DNA from: Epiperipatus broadwayi
Lineage: Eukaryota; Onychophora; Udeonychophora; Euonychophora; Peripatidae
NCBI GenBank assembly: GCA_028023455.1
Contig: JAQFVV010000014.1
Span: 1,927,336 to 1,991,335, forward strand
Length of the DNA: 64,000 nt
Direction of reading: 5' to 3'
Positions 1 through 13,620 of the stretch are shown in pieces. The translations under genes were made by a program, and so were the position numbers. Under the pieces are notes generated by a model that was not told where the DNA came from, made no database searches, and worked only from the letters and a program-made list of their open reading frames with translations. Within the stretch, counting starts at the first letter, position 1; the number at the start of each line of letters is the position of its first letter.

Positions 1-430
1 TTTAAGTCTCGAAGGGGATCTTTAGCAACAAGAGAATATACATGTAAATGGAAAAATATGGGTGATTTAGTCTGTAAATTGTGTAAGGAAGGAATAGAAA
101 ATATTAGGCATTTGTTAATTGAATGTAAATGCTTGAAAACAGAAAAGATAGAAATAATGAAGTTATGGAAGAATAAATATGAAAAAAGTGATTATACAGA
201 AAGTGGGTTATTGGTTTTTATGCCAGGTTTGGGAAAAAATAAAGGGGATTTAGATATAAAGGCCATAGAGTTGACAGAAATTAGGTTGTGGAAATGGGGT
301 GGAGCAGAATATGGGAAAACTTAGAGTGGGGGATGTAAGTTAATGTGACTAACAGGTTTCTCTAGGCATAGTTGTTGAGAGATTCCTGACTTTGTTTTAG
401 AAGTCACAGTGGTTTTAACATGAATTATAA
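1..430 (+). mobile_element. LINE 3' end, RT C-terminal fragment
   Basis: An open frame enters from the window edge and runs to a stop at 322-324, giving about 107 residues without needing the internal ATG at 58. It carries a C-x2-C-x8-H-x4-C zinc-knuckle-like motif (CKLC...RHLLIEC) typical of the C-terminal end of many non-LTR retrotransposon ORF2 proteins. It is preceded by the SLATREYTCKW stretch, which also occurs in a second copy near 21950. After the stop, the trailer around 350-400 (aacaggtttctct) is shared with that second copy, so the homology continues into the 3' UTR. This is the tail of an element truncated by the window edge. The clade is not assigned. It is not a host gene. Confidence 0.75.
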
Positions 431-3400
431 AAATCATGTTTGTCAGCAAAAAGTAATGCATAAAATACCAGAATTATTAATTTGAAAAAAAAAAAAAATG
501 AGATTTCAACTTAATTTTCCCACAAGACTCTAATTAAACATAACATACTTCCAAAACAATTCATATTTATTGTCTACAATATTTTAAGATTAATTAGGGT
601 TAGATTAATTAAAAAAGACACTGTATTTGTCTTCTAATCCTCTTGTTTGTATTATTTTTATGAGGAGAATAATGAATATATATATATAATCATTGACTTA
701 TAAAAGTTTTTTGAGTTCAGAGATATTCAAGATAAAAACAAAATCAGAGCTGATTAATCCATTCATGTTGTGTAAATTTCCCCTGTTGTATTTTATTTTA
801 TGCTAGTATACTTTTCCATATGGTTTAATGCAATAATTTATATATATATATACACTTTCACTAAATTTTCAAAAAAAAAATTTCACAATTTGAATAATGT
901 TTATTAAAATAAAACTGATTTTTATAACAAAATTTTTATTAAAGTAACTTTTAATATATGTAAAAGTATGAATAAATTGTAAAAGTTATAAATTTATGTA
1001 ATAACCTGTAGATTTATACTCTACGTTTGTCTTCAATATGCTAATATTAAATCATGTTATCACACTTCCAACATAAAGCTGTAACAACAAATAATAAAAA
1101 TAAAAAAAAGCCTTTCTTTTGCATTATGTGGAATAATATAACTTTTTGGGATTTTTTCCCTGATGTTAATTTTAATCTTACTAAAAGCATTATGTAACTA
1201 TAAAAGTGTATGTGTGGATATATATATATATTTGTAATTATTAAATAAGAACATTTTGCAAATTATTGAAAACAATCTGAAAATAAAATAAAAAATATTT
1301 TTACAATTGTTTCTCCTTGACAAATAAAATTTGAACGAGAGCTGCCTTTTTGTACAAAATAAGTTCTGAAATTAAACATTTCAATTATAGAGCTTTATAT
1401 TTTTTGGTGATCTCTGTCATGTATTAATAAAAGCAAAAGTACAATATATAATATCAACCATTCATTTGGGAATGTATTTACTACAAAATTGTATAATACA
1501 ACTATGGAGATAGATTATCATTTAAAAATCATCTGAATAGGATTTTTATTGGCAAATTTAAATAAAAATATTCCAAAATGAAATGGAATTTTCCAGAATA
1601 AATTTGTGGACAGCAGCTAAAATGCAATTGGATTGATATTATTTTGACTCTTGACACATCTAGTCATTATAGTAAAACACTTGACTGACTAGTATATATT
1701 CTTTATAATAATCAACTATTTAATCATTCTTTCAAATGTATTTAATTGTGGAATTTTTATCTTATCCAGAAATGGAGTGTTTTTATTGCCAACGTTTTTT
1801 TCAGTTTTATCATATCTAGTTTTTTTATTATTCTGATCATTCATTTTGAGAGGAGCAATTATCTATTTTGAAATATGTCAATAATGACTAATAAATATGT
1901 ATAATATTGTTTACATATACATTTAAAACTATTTTTAAACCAATTTTACATTTACTCAAAAGAATCCTGAACTGGAGAATACATTTTGGAATAATAAAAT
2001 AAAACTTCATATTATATATTATAAAACATCATATTCAAATTAAATTATTTAATTTATTTTTTTTATATATAGTTTTTAAAATATGCATAAAAATTATGTT
2101 TTGTATGTTTAATTTGTTGTGATAGGGTATTTAAATATTTGTATATTTCACAGTTCTGAGAAGATTATTGTAGTCAAAATTGTCAGCTATTTTTGAAAGC
2201 ATGGAATAATAAAGTATTGTATTTGTATTGTGTGAAGTTTATAGAATAGTATGTTATTGTTTGTTTATATTAAGTAATAAAGTTTTTTAAAATTTATTTT
2301 GGATTACAAAATCTCTCTTTATGTCTTGATAATGTATAAAAAATTTTAATATCAAAACATCACTGATTAATTTGTATATTTATTTTTCTGGATGTGTTGA
2401 TAAATTCCTTGATCTCATGGTAATTAGTCCTGCTGAAATAAAATAATATTATAAAAAAGTAAGCTTTTCCTGTTTAACTCATTTACATATTCCAAATAGT
2501 TATATGTAATATTTTCAATGTTTTCTCAGAATGTATCACATTTGTATTAATAGCTTTTAATTTATAATTATTATGTTTTTAATACTGAATACTTATAAGA
2601 ATATATTTATTAAATGTTTTCTTAGTTGTTTTTACTTCAGAAGGTCTATTTGTTTAATAGGCAAAACTATGGTTGTGATAAAAAATTGTAATTTTTTTTA
2701 ACTTTGTTGATATTTTGATTGTTATATTTCTATTCCATTTTGATTATATTTACTGAAACAATGGAATTAATTGCAATGTTATTCAAGATATCAGCACATC
2801 ATGAACTCTTATTTATTTATATATTGGTACATTGAATGGTATATTGATAATTCTGGTGGTTTCTTTTATTAGACAGTATTGGTATTGATATTATGTATAT
2901 ATATATACTAGTAATTTTAAAAATACATAAATAAAATGATGCCACTAAATATATAAAGCTGAAATTATCAAATTTTTCTTGAAATAACTAAGACTGAATA
3001 TATCACTATAATAATTTACACATGAGATTCCAAAAAAAAAAAAAAAATGTTAATAAACTTGCAAATAGGGTCTTCTACATATCAATCTGTTGATCAAACA
3101 AAAGATAGCCCTTATAATTTTAATAAATCTGTAACTAAACTATTACAAATAAATATATAATGCTGAGAAAGTGGAAGTTCTTTGTATAATTGGTAAAAAA
3201 AAAAAAATGTAATAATAAAAAGATTATTTAGGAATCTGAATCATAAATTATTATGGTGATGGGTTTGAACTTAGTTGTACTGAGAGTAAAGATCTGTAAA
3301 TAATATTTTTAGTTATAATATCAAAATTGTTCCGTATCCTTTTTGCATTTATGATTGTTTTTCTTCAAAAATAATTAAAATTTACATGCAAATTGTAATA

Positions 3401-3720
3401 ATGAATTTACTTTCAAAACTTCGTCTTTCTCTATGAGTCCACTAGTAATTAAATAATCTTTTATTTTAACTGTATTTACTTAATATTTTTTTTTATATGT
3501 TTATAACATGTAACAAAACTAGAAATGAATTGATATACAGGAAAGTTTATAGCAATAACTTAATTTTTATTGTATATACTTCTAAAGAAAATTGTAACAA
3601 AAAAATATTTTTTTGAAATGGTATGTATAAACATAAGTTGTAAAATTTCATTTTTATTCTCTTAATTGTTATTTTTTATTAAAAGCAATAAGTATCATTT
3701 TTATGTAACATTGGATGATG
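431..3720. other. AT-rich stretch without recognisable genes
   Basis: I see only AT-rich sequence with homopolymer A/T runs and short (TA)n tracts near 670, 838, 1220 and 2897. There is no sustained open frame, no recognisable transposon ends and no splice-bounded open segment that I could support. Confidence 0.6.
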
Positions 3721-3724
3721 TAGA

Positions 3725-3823
3725 GCAGTGTTTCTCAATCTTTTCTCTTTATGGACTGCTTAGATTCCAGCAAAAGTATCCATGGATCAGTAATATAATT
3801 AAAATATTTTTTTTATCTGTGAC

Positions 3824-3871
<48 letters not shown>

Positions 3872-4710
3872 ATATTACTGGTTCGATTCCTGAAATGCAT
3901 GCTGCTTTTTTTTTACTCATTTGGCATTGACATAATGTCCTAATTAAGACAAAAAATTACTCAAATATGTTAATTGTACTATTCACACAATAAAATTACA
4001 AAAAAAAAAATCACAGAATAAGGAGAAAAAGAAATATGTATTACTCCTAAAAAATACATTTATAACATCATAAACTATATAATTATTATAAAGATAATGT
4101 TAATTAAGAATAATTAATAAAAATCACAGAAAATCATATCTATTGATTCAAAAATTATAGGTTATATTGTAATATAATCACATAAAATTTTTTTACAAGA
4201 AATAATGGGGAAAAGTCACAAAATTAAAAATAATAAAAGAAAATGATTTTCAATTTAAAATATTTTCATGTGATGTGTGTTATCGTTTGCTTTCGTTTAA
4301 TAATTTAAGATTTGGTGTCAAATTGATTTGGTTTTTTTTTTTTATCACTGCAAAAAAAAAATTTAATAATTTTTAACTTAAGCTTTGCATTTTGCTGTTT
4401 TTCTATTATACTTCAATCTCATTGTAATTAATAAATATACCATTGACTTTTTATTTATTTCCATTTTTACAGAATTAAAAATGAAACAAAAGTACAAAAC
4501 CAATAATTCTATAAAAATATATCATTTTGTGACATCTGACTATTGGCACAAATTCTACGATATTGTTAAACCAAAGTAAATTTATTTTCATTGATAATTA
4601 CTTTTGGTTTATTTTATAATTATCAAATTAATAATATTTTTCATGGACTGACAAAAAAATTTTCCATGGACCAGCACCGATCCATGATCTGTTAGTTGTT
4701 ATAAGTTTTG
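3725..4710 (+). mobile_element. Possible decayed hAT-type element
   Basis: The sequence at 3725 begins cagtgtttctcaatctttt, which matches the typical hAT TIR style (CAGTGNTTCTCAA). It is followed by 'tatggactgc', and near the right side by 'ccatggaccagcaccgatcc' (4661-4682), both familiar from non-autonomous hAT repeats. The right TIR is not convincingly preserved and I cannot see an 8-bp target duplication, so the right boundary is approximate. The tRNA-like palindrome starting at 4711 may have destroyed that end. No transposase is visible. Confidence 0.4.
3824..3890 (+). repeat. (TA)n microsatellite ending in a tRNA B-box-like motif
   Basis: A dinucleotide TA run spans about 3824-3876. It is followed at once by GGTTCGATTCC (3880-3890), a perfect match to the Pol III B-box consensus GGTTCRANTCC. 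No A box is visible upstream because the microsatellite occupies that space. This is probably the remnant of a tRNA-derived SINE rather than a working tRNA. Confidence 0.5.
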
Positions 4711-5584
4711 GTACTGTGGTATTAGAGCTGCGACATGAAGAATTATAATCGTTTAATCATTAAATTAATTAGGTTATTAAATCAAAAATATATTTTAAAA
4801 TCTACATTAAAAAAAAAAACAATTTAACAATAAAAAAATACTAAAAGCATTAATGTGAAGAATAGTTAAAATGTGCGTTTAAATCAAATTGAGTGTGTTT
4901 GCACATGCATTGTCTGCATAATCTATTTTAATACATTGTACTGGCTTACACCTGCATTTATATATGTAATATATGCGGGATTCGAACTCAGACTTTCGTA
5001 CAACCTACAACTCTCAGTGCCATCTTATATTGCTGATTCATCAGATCACACACATGTTGAAAAGATAAATAATCAACCAATATATGTACTTTGTGCTAAA
5101 CCATCAGTTGGTTCAGATTACCATCTCCACACATATATACAATTAGTACTCAGCTTTATATTAAAATAACCAATCTTCATACTTTAATGAGTGCTGGTTT
5201 AGCACAAAATACTTATATTGGTGATTATTTATCTTTTCAACATGTGTGTGATCAAGCGAGTCAGCAATATAAGATGGCACTGCGAGTTGTAGGTCGTGTG
5301 AAAGTCTGAGTTCGAATCCTGCATATATTATATATATATAAATGCAGGTGCAAGCTTGTACCATGTATTAAAATAGATTATACAGAATATGCATGTGCAA
5401 ACACACGCTCAATTTGATTTAAACACGCATTTTAACTATTCTTCTCATTAATGCTTTTCTTATTTTTTTTGTTAAATTGTTTTTTTAATGTAGATTTTAA
5501 AATATATTTTTGATTTAATAACCTAATTAATTTAATGATTAAACGATTATAATTCTTCATGTCGCAGCTCTAATACCACAGTAC
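4711..5584. repeat. 870-bp palindrome with tRNA-like (B-box) arms
   Basis: The left arm (about 4711-5107) and right arm (about 5192-5584) are imperfect inverted copies. For example, gtactgtggtattagagctg at 4711 pairs with the complementary sequence ending at 5584. The two arms contain opposing motifs: GGGATTCGAACTC (4977-4989) and GAGTTCGAATCC (5308-5319), a Pol III B-box on each strand. The open frames at 4873-5169 (+) and 5161-5364 (-) are the two arms translated in mirror image, not genes. Related sequence occurs at 44657-44830, about 48150-48310 and 63698-63823. It is best read as a foldback, SINE-like repeat. Confidence 0.7.
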
Positions 5585-8500
5585 CTAAGTTTTAATATTT
5601 CAAATTATTGCTCATTGCAATATTATTAAAATTACTTGTATATTTACTGACAAGTGAAGTGCAGAAACATTTTTTTGTTCAAATATGCAGTTTTATGGGC
5701 ACACTCCAACAAGTATTTCTTTAATTTTTTTTTTTTTTTACAATTTTATATTTTGAAATATTTGTTAGTTGTTAAGTTGCAAAAATTTTTAAAATCCATT
5801 ATAAATTTCATTCAGAAGATATTTAATGTTTTTTTTTTTTTTCTATGTTATTATAATGTCTAAATGCAACATGCTTGAATCATTTTTGTAGTTTGCTATA
5901 AGATAGCATCTTTCTCTTAGTCTCTATCATTTTACCAAAATGATCAAAATTTGGAATATTTGCAAACATATGGGATCCTGTCTTTCCAAAAAGTAGGTAT
6001 TAATAACCATGATATGACACTTTATCTTTTATCATACCCCTACTGGCAATGTAACCTCAAAAGTTGTTCAACCAAAATATGTGTTTGCAGATTTCATTTA
6101 TGTACTTTTTTTATTTACTTCAGTATTACTTTATTTTGTTTTGTTTTTTTAATTTAAAAAATTTATTAACAAATAAAGTGAAAAAATTCTAAAAAAATGT
6201 GCCCCAAAATTGTATTTCTTTAAAATAACACTAATAAAAAAACAACAATACAGAAGCATGAAATACAATAGCTTATTTTCGGCTAATTTGTTGTAGACAT
6301 TTACTTTACACCTGTCAATGTGTATAATTGAACAAAAAAACCACTTCCACCTTCAGCTACGAGGAAGTATACATATTCTTTATTAACTTACTGTTGTAAA
6401 TTAAAACTGATGTTTTATTTTTGTTTTTTTAGTTATTATATTTGTAGAAAAGTTTTACAAAATATCACATATAGATATTTGAAAGCATGTTAGTTGTTAA
6501 AAAGTAATTGTCTATTTATTCAAAAGCATTGGGAGACCATAAATGAGAGAAATTGCTTTTGTCAAATGAACTATCTGCATAAAATTAGGTTCTAAAATTC
6601 AATATTATTTAGTTCTTAAATAATTTGATATAAATTATTTCTACTAAAATAGATGAATATAGTTTTAAAATAAAAGTTTGATTGTACATAGGAGTACATA
6701 TACGCCATTACTGATAAAAGGTGAAGATTGGTACATTATTTTAAAAGAAATAATATATTATTATTCTTTCATTTCGCTTATTTAAATATAATTCTTTTCC
6801 TATTTCATTATTTTTAAATTTTCAGTATTTTATCTGCAAGATCAATTTTTTTTTAACTTTATTTGATTACTTAGTTTGTGGTCGTTTTTTTTTTTTTGTA
6901 AGTTTAACTATTAATAAAATGTAAAAAAATTTGTAGATATTCCAATCAAGAAACAAAATCACTAGTGGATTTATTAAGTCCCTCAATTCTGACACTGCAG
7001 CCATAAATTTGACAAACATTGTATATGGTTTGTGCTTGTCAACATTTACTTGGTCAGTGGCTGTTAGATTTTATTTTTGAAGTAGATGATTAGGCAGCAG
7101 AACTATAACTTTAATTATAGGCAAATTCAATTTTTTTGACAGCTTGTAAAATGTTTACAGAAATGGAATGATTTCATTTTTTTTCATTTGCTATCAGCAC
7201 CTATAAAAAGAATTAGTTTCATTCTCTTATATGTAATTTGATAGGTTTATATTTATTAATATAAACAACTTTCTATATGTTTTTTGCATAGCAATTTTTT
7301 ATTCAACATCTATTGTATGTGTGAAAGAACAGAAAGCTACTACGATGAAATAAGTTTGAGTATACAAACATAACAGTAAAATATCCTAGTGCTTCATAAA
7401 GTGTTTGCCTCAACCCAAAAAGTACTGCCAAAGTTTTCCATGGAAATTATTACTAAAAATTAGTTTTTGTTTCAAAATTACTCCTAAATGGTGTGGGATC
7501 TGTTTATGTCTATTGCTGCAAAATGTTATATTCTGATTACAATATATTTATGGTTATTTAAATGAAAAGTCGTGAATATTGTCTATAATGAAATAGAAGT
7601 AAATTGCAACTTTTCATATCCTTATTAAAGCAGCTAAAAGTCCATCAAGTGTAATAGTATTTATTAAATAATGATTTAAACACTTGGTAATTAAGGGGTT
7701 AAATTTATTTCAATAATTGGAGTAGAAATGTATCAATATGCACTCTCACACATTTTTTGTTTGTATATTTAAAAAAAAGTATTAACTGATTATGATTAAT
7801 AATTGTAAAAAAAAAAAAAAAAAAGGATTTACAACAAACTGAAATTGTTAAAAGTCTTAAGTTAAAAACCTTAATATTTATATTGTGGTATTCACAAAAA
7901 TTCAAAATAAAATTACTTTTTCTTATTTTTGTCTGTTTTCCTTTTTTATTTCTACCTTTTATGATTCATTAACAATAACCATGCAATTGGGATAGATTAA
8001 GATAAATTTTGAATGGATATGACTCATATCGATAAATATACCCTTGAAATAGATTGAGATAAAGTTGGATGGAGGTGACTAATTATTTATCAATTAACAG
8101 GTATGATAACCATTAAAGGGTTGTGATAGTATTAATCAGAAAATGTTTAACTAACAAAGAAATGTTTAGCTGACTAGAAAAACATTTATTTTGAAAATCA
8201 TAACTGATAACATAGTATTCATTACAGCCTGACTTGTTGAAGTTCATCTCACAAATATACATACAAAAATAGAGATAACTATTAAAAATATGAAATGGCT
8301 ACATAAACATGTAGTCTAAATTTCACCAGAATATCTTGGTAAACTCCAATTATCCACCTTCCAGATGGCATATGGGCTACATAAAGGATAAGTTAACATT
8401 ATCCAGTCTGAGTTTGAAAGACAGCCTTAGCAAGGAGAAGAAGTTGATCACATTTTCAAGATGTGTTTACTTTGTTTTATCTGCTTCATGAATAAGAAAT

Positions 8501-10430
8501 CACTGTCCTGGCATCCTGGCTCTATTTCTCTATCTATCCTACAATAATAAAGAGGATAAAGTGTACTGATGCCTGTCAATTAAACAACCCAAAACCATGC
8601 CAATAATTTGCCTACCAACCAGTGATAAAGTATCATGGACTATTTTTATAGAATAAAGTGAGCTTACACTAATTTTACTACTGTATATATTAATTTAATG
8701 TATTAATTTATACATTTTCAACCAAGTTCAAGAAGTACATAGGATTAATTCATGAACTAAATTGAAATTACTTCATTGACACAACAGAAAATAAATAAAT
8801 AATCTCTAGGATTACATAGTGTAGTTGTCATGAATAGCCAAGCTGAATAAGTATTGAAATGCTTAAGAGAATTATTTATATATGTATATTTCTTGCTGCC
8901 AAAAATGAACAGCACTGAAGTAACATCTTTCTATTTTTTTTTTTTCATTGTGTAGCTATAATGCATATGACTATCCATTTGTTAACAACTAACATTTATT
9001 TAAACTATTTCTTTTATAAATATTATTAATCTACTTATTCTATAAATATTATATCTTTATTTCCCAGAGTAAGATATATATTTCTTTTATATATTATCTA
9101 GTTTCTAAAAAGTAAATTATTGTTATTGTCATCATTATTATTGTTGTTGTTATCATCATCATTATTATTTAACTATATGAGTCAAACACCAATCATGTGG
9201 ATTAATATAATTTTTGTGTGTGTTTTGTTTGAATAAATAACAAAAGGTAATATAATTTATTGAATATTATTACCTACAAAAATAATACTCATGCCTCATT
9301 TGCTTATACTATCCATTTTGAGATAAAGTACTTTGTTTGAGAGGATATGTAGGTATATTACATGATTGATATTATGAGCAATAAAACTGTTGTTAAATGT
9401 TATATATTTTTACCTTTGTTCTCTTGTTATTTATGCATTTCACAAATTTATCAGACATTTAGCCTAAATAGAGTAATATCATAAATAAGTTTTCTAAGCC
9501 CCAAGCTGTGTATAAGTACTGATTCAATGACCACTAAATAGGTATAGATTCAAACCAGTTACTAATTGTACTGTTAAGGGTATTAAGCAGTATGATCAGA
9601 CTAAGTTAATAAATATTCTATAATATTAGGTATCATAAGCCATAACCAGGTGATGAGCGAGAAATATTACTTTGTAATGTCACATTTCCAAAAATAGCTT
9701 TTTAAACTGGTAATGTTCTTTAGTATTCCCATCATCAATTATGATTTGGTTAATACAAGTGTGGCAAGTAATTCTACACTGTCATGTATGGTACCTAGTT
9801 ATATTTTACTGCATAAGTGTGGCCTAATAGCATTATAATATATATATATATATATAGTAATAAAGAAATTCAGATGTTATATAATGTGTGTGTGCGTGTT
9901 ATATATGTTGTGTGTATATATATACATATATATGTAACTTGCATTTAGAAATATGTAAAATTAAGAGCATGCTAATAAGCTCTAAACAAGCTTATATATA
10001 TATTCTATTAAATATGGTGTTGCAATATGTGCCATGTTCTTCTTATTGCTACATTTATTCCATCAAAGTGTGGCATGAATAGACCCTCACTTCTGGTAAA
10101 GCTCACATCATCCCATTACATTTGTTGAAGAACATTTAGACTTACATGAATCACCCAAGAATGTTGTGTGCATTCTTCATGGTAGGAATATGAGAGTAAG
10201 CAGAAACCCTGAGAGGGACCAAATGATGTTATCCAAATGAAATTGAAATGCAGACATAAAGAAGTGGCTAAAATAGTGGTGATAAATGATGATAAATAAA
10301 ATTAAAATAGTATCTGGACAAGAGTAATCTTGTTAGGGAAAAATGGGGCTAAATATGGAAATTGAAACTACAGGTAGCTGTTGTATGATTGAGAGATGGT
10401 CACTAAACTCATCGATTATATATATATATA
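5585..10430. other. AT-rich stretch, no supported genes
   Basis: Long AT-rich sequence with poly-T and poly-A runs (for example 5720-5740, 5830-5842, 7807-7825). There are TA tracts near 9838-9857 and a run of ATT/GTT/ATC triplets at about 9119-9170. The short open frames here are low-complexity (poly F/I/Y) and show no family motifs. Confidence 0.6.
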
Positions 10431-10546
10431 TATAAATTAAATTTGATATCTGTATTCGTTCCACAATATATGTAATATACAAATCAATATATATATATAT
10501 CAAAATACAGTAAAATTTACATAAATTATATTATTTTTAGAAATAC

Positions 10547-10577
10547 TTTCGACTATACATTTTGTAGTCTTTATCAA
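10547..10577 (-). ncRNA. Hammerhead-like fold in Penelope-type tail
   Basis: Read on the minus strand, the sequence is TTGATAAA, then a GACTA/TAGTC hairpin, then GAAAGT. The order box, stem II, GAAA is that of a hammerhead ribozyme core, though the canonical CTGATGA box is altered. The same arrangement with different stem bases occurs at 11396-11423, 11432-11451 and 42364-42394. The downstream sequence to about 10435 (ending aatacagatatc on the minus strand) resembles the trailer of the 11285-11420 copy. Catalytic activity is doubtful. Confidence 0.4.
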
Positions 10578-10639
10578 TTATATAACATTGAATAATCAAT
10601 ATATATATATATATAAAAATAAAGAAAAGATTATACCAG

Positions 10640-11120
10640 TATATTATAGAGAATTTTCTACTTCTGGAAAGAATCTATTTTGTAAAGTCAAAGTGATGGC
10701 ATCAGCATTCTTACTGTGCCTGAAGATCACTAATGAATAAAACAAAATAGATGAGAGAACTGAACCTTGTGATAGATCAGTTTATAAAATTTTATATTTG
10801 CTATGGCTATCATTTAATGTTCTTATTTTTTTTTTTTTATTGGAGAACATTTTATCATGCAAATTGATTGTCTACTGAATTTAATGATTTTATAAACTTT
10901 TTGATAAAGATCATTTGAAAAGTATACTAAGATTAGATCTACAAAGATAGCACCATATTTCAATTTTATTTTGAAAAATATTTTTCCATTATAACTTGGT
11001 AAAGATAAAGCACAGCTTCTTTCTGGTCTAAATCCAGTCTACTTATAGTATATGTAGATGGCGTTGAACTATTGGTAAAAAAAAATTTAATAGGATTGTT
11101 GCTAATAACTTGTTGGAACA
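10640..11120 (-). mobile_element. Decayed LINE reverse transcriptase fragment
   Basis: Frameshifted minus-strand reading recovers ordered reverse transcriptase blocks. A segment reading LDQKEAVLYLYQVI lies at about 10985-11040. YGAIFVDL (RT motif with the first catalytic Asp) is at about 10941-10960. DLSQGSVLSSILF (motif 4-like) is at about 10745-10775. After a frame change, FISDLQA lies at 10717-10737. The style (QGSVLS.ILF..FI.DL) fits jockey/CR1-like LINEs. Stops and frameshifts make it non-functional, and the YADD box is not visible. Penelope-type tails flank it on both sides, suggesting nested insertion. Confidence 0.6.
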
Positions 11121-11360
11121 TGTAATAATGATATAGAATGTTTATTGTTTAGTTTAATTGTTTTTAATGCTTTTATGCTAAATTTTTATAATAATTTATT
11201 TAAACCATACAGTAGTAATTAATTATTATTTTTTTTACATTATTTTTATATCATTATATAATACTGTGTGTGTGTATATATAATAATATTATTATTCGAT
11301 GTCTGTATTTTTTTCAAAGCAATATACTTAATTATATAATTGAATATTTAAAAATACAGC

Positions 11361-11489
11361 AATTAGATAATTAAAAATTTTATCCACTTAGGAGCTTTCG
11401 ATTATCCTAGTAATCTGTGTCAACTAACTAAGATTACTAGGATAATCGAAAGTGCTCCTAAATGGATAAAAATTTTAATTATCTAATTA
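11361..11489. repeat. Inverted pair of hammerhead-like tails
   Basis: Arms 11361-11416 and 11431-11489 are near-perfect inverted copies around a 14-nt loop. Each arm carries the same fold: a GATTA/TAATC hairpin followed by GAAAG (minus strand 11396-11423; plus strand 11432-11451). The arrangement suggests two element tails joined in opposite orientation, as in the Penelope palindrome at 49961-50962. It would fold into a long hairpin in single-stranded DNA or RNA. Confidence 0.65.
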
Positions 11490-11649
11490 GGTCAATGAAG
11501 ATCTAGTCCACCCTCATTTATATATCTAGTCCACCTTAATTTGTATTGTTTATTCCAGCTACTTCTTGAAAATGAAGGCTTAGACCTTTGAAAGTGCTAG
11601 AGTAAATTGATAAAATTTATCATTCGTTTGAAACGATGATTATATATAT

Positions 11650-12910
11650 TATAGTTTATATTTAATTTATATAACACAAATATAGAGTTTACAAATATTC
11701 AATTATATAATTACATTTATATATATTTAATTCTATTGATAGATTAATATTTTAGCCATCCAGTTTCATTTGAATGTGATACTGGAAAACATGTTGTCTT
11801 TTTTGCATTATTATATTTTAGGGGGAAAAACTATCTGCTTTTCCCAAAATGGACTCTCTTTTTAATAATATACACATTCCACTTATACTTATGATACCCT
11901 TTGAAGAACTGTTATCTAATCTATGGTATGGAATATATAAAAATGCAATGTAGATTTTTAAATACTTCATAATTTGATAGAACTTTCAATATGGATTATC
12001 ATTTTCAAGCAATTTTCATTATCAGAAAAAAAAGGGCTACTTTTTTTGGGAGGGATCAGACTCAAGCATATCATGGCATTTTGATAATACTGTGGAACAT
12101 CATTTCTCTCAAAAGTAGTTTAAACTTATTTGCAAATGTGGATTTTCAGTTGTAATATATGGTAAGTTTGTCATATGCTTTTTTTAGACAGTGATCTATA
12201 TAATTATTTGCTCTCATAGAAAGGTTTAGCAGTAATGTGTCAATATCAAATCAAGATATTTATTAATTATGTTACCTGGTCTCTCAGTAAAGGAGACTAA
12301 TGTGATAGTAGTGAAATATTTTCCATATCTATAAGATATGTCAGTTTAGAATTATGCATAACATCCTTTTTCTCTTCAACATTATTTATCTTATCCATAC
12401 TTGGAACTCTTTCATTTATAAATTCACATTCTAAATTGGAGATATCAAAACTTATTTGTGATCTTCATCCATCATTGATGGATATTGATTCAGTATGTCA
12501 TGTAAATGCATTTTTTATCTAATGAAAAAAAGTAATGTCTATGTGATCTAATGTTTATATAACAAAAAATCTAAAATATTTCAATATGTAAATTAGAATA
12601 TTTAAACTCTTATATTTTAATATATCTGGGATGGGGATGGAGGAGAATTATCAGTGCTATGTAAAATATATAAAATAAAAATTCTGCTAGTTCAGTGTAT
12701 AAAATATGCATATAATATTTAAAATCCACATGAAATATTTAATATTATAATAGTTAAACTACCAAATTTAAAATCTTTCAATATATGAATATGTAAAATA
12801 TAAACGGGAGTTCTTAACCTGTTGAAATCATTCAAGACAAAATAAAAAAACATGTTTCATAAAATATGTAAAATATATATATGTGAAATGATATTATAGA
12901 ATAAGTTGAC

Positions 12911-12994
<84 letters not shown>

Positions 12995-13340
12995 CTGGGT
13001 TCCTCTGAATACACTTTATTCTTGATGGATTTAAATACTTTTAAACACATAACCTTTTAATATCTTTTGATTTAAGTTTTATCATCTTGACTATTATCTA
13101 AGTTTTTTAATATAAACTTTAATAGTTTCATTACATATCTTTCTGGGTAATTTCTATTTTATATTTTCAATATCCATATTATTTATTACACAATATCTTT
13201 ATAACTACTTTTAAAAATAACTTTTTGTACAATTTAACTGCACTTTGAAAGCACTTGTATTTATTCATTTTAGCAGGCATCTGTTTATTCTTAACATTGT
13301 TTATTTATTATTTTTTATATTTATCATTTCATTATGCTAT
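11650..13340. other. AT-rich stretch with large TA microsatellite
   Basis: There are no supported genes. The main landmark is a long interrupted (TA)n run at about 12913-12991. The open frame reading through it (poly Y/I) is an artefact. Confidence 0.6.
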
Positions 13341-13344
13341 ACAT

Positions 13345-13620
13345 CAATTATATCTCTAAACTAAAGCAATGGACTGGCACTTCAAGCAGAGGGGAGAATA
13401 CCATTGATAGCCTCACCGTCAATGATGCCCATTGCCAGATCAAGCTATGCAAAGCATAACATGTGACACCATTTCCTGAGTGTGGCTCACCTCGACTGCT
13501 GGAACAAAAACCTGTCAGCCGGAGCAGTTTATTTGTTTTGAGGATCACACTCAGGTACCAGCTTACCATATGTTATATAGCCGGCATACTCAGATGACAG
13601 GCACACCAACCAGTGCTTGA
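13345..13620. other. GC-richer island, unclassified repeat candidate
   Basis: This block stands out from its surroundings by higher GC and CpG content (for example cagccggagc, tatagccggc). It holds a 73-codon open frame on the minus strand (13348-13569) with no recognisable motif. It could be a SINE-like repeat or a small fragment of another element; I do not recognise it. Confidence 0.35.

Noticed and set aside
5161-5364. Minus-strand open frame resembling the plus-strand frame at 4873-5169
   Set aside because: The similarity arises because both are arms of one palindrome with B-box motifs; there is no protein family match.
12832-13050. 72-codon minus-strand open frame
   Set aside because: It reads through a (TA)n microsatellite and gives a Y/I repeat, an artefact of the dinucleotide.
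13430-13450. Shared phrase atgatgcccattgc with about 31295-31310
   Set aside because: Only 14 bases match and the flanks do not align, so homology is not supported.
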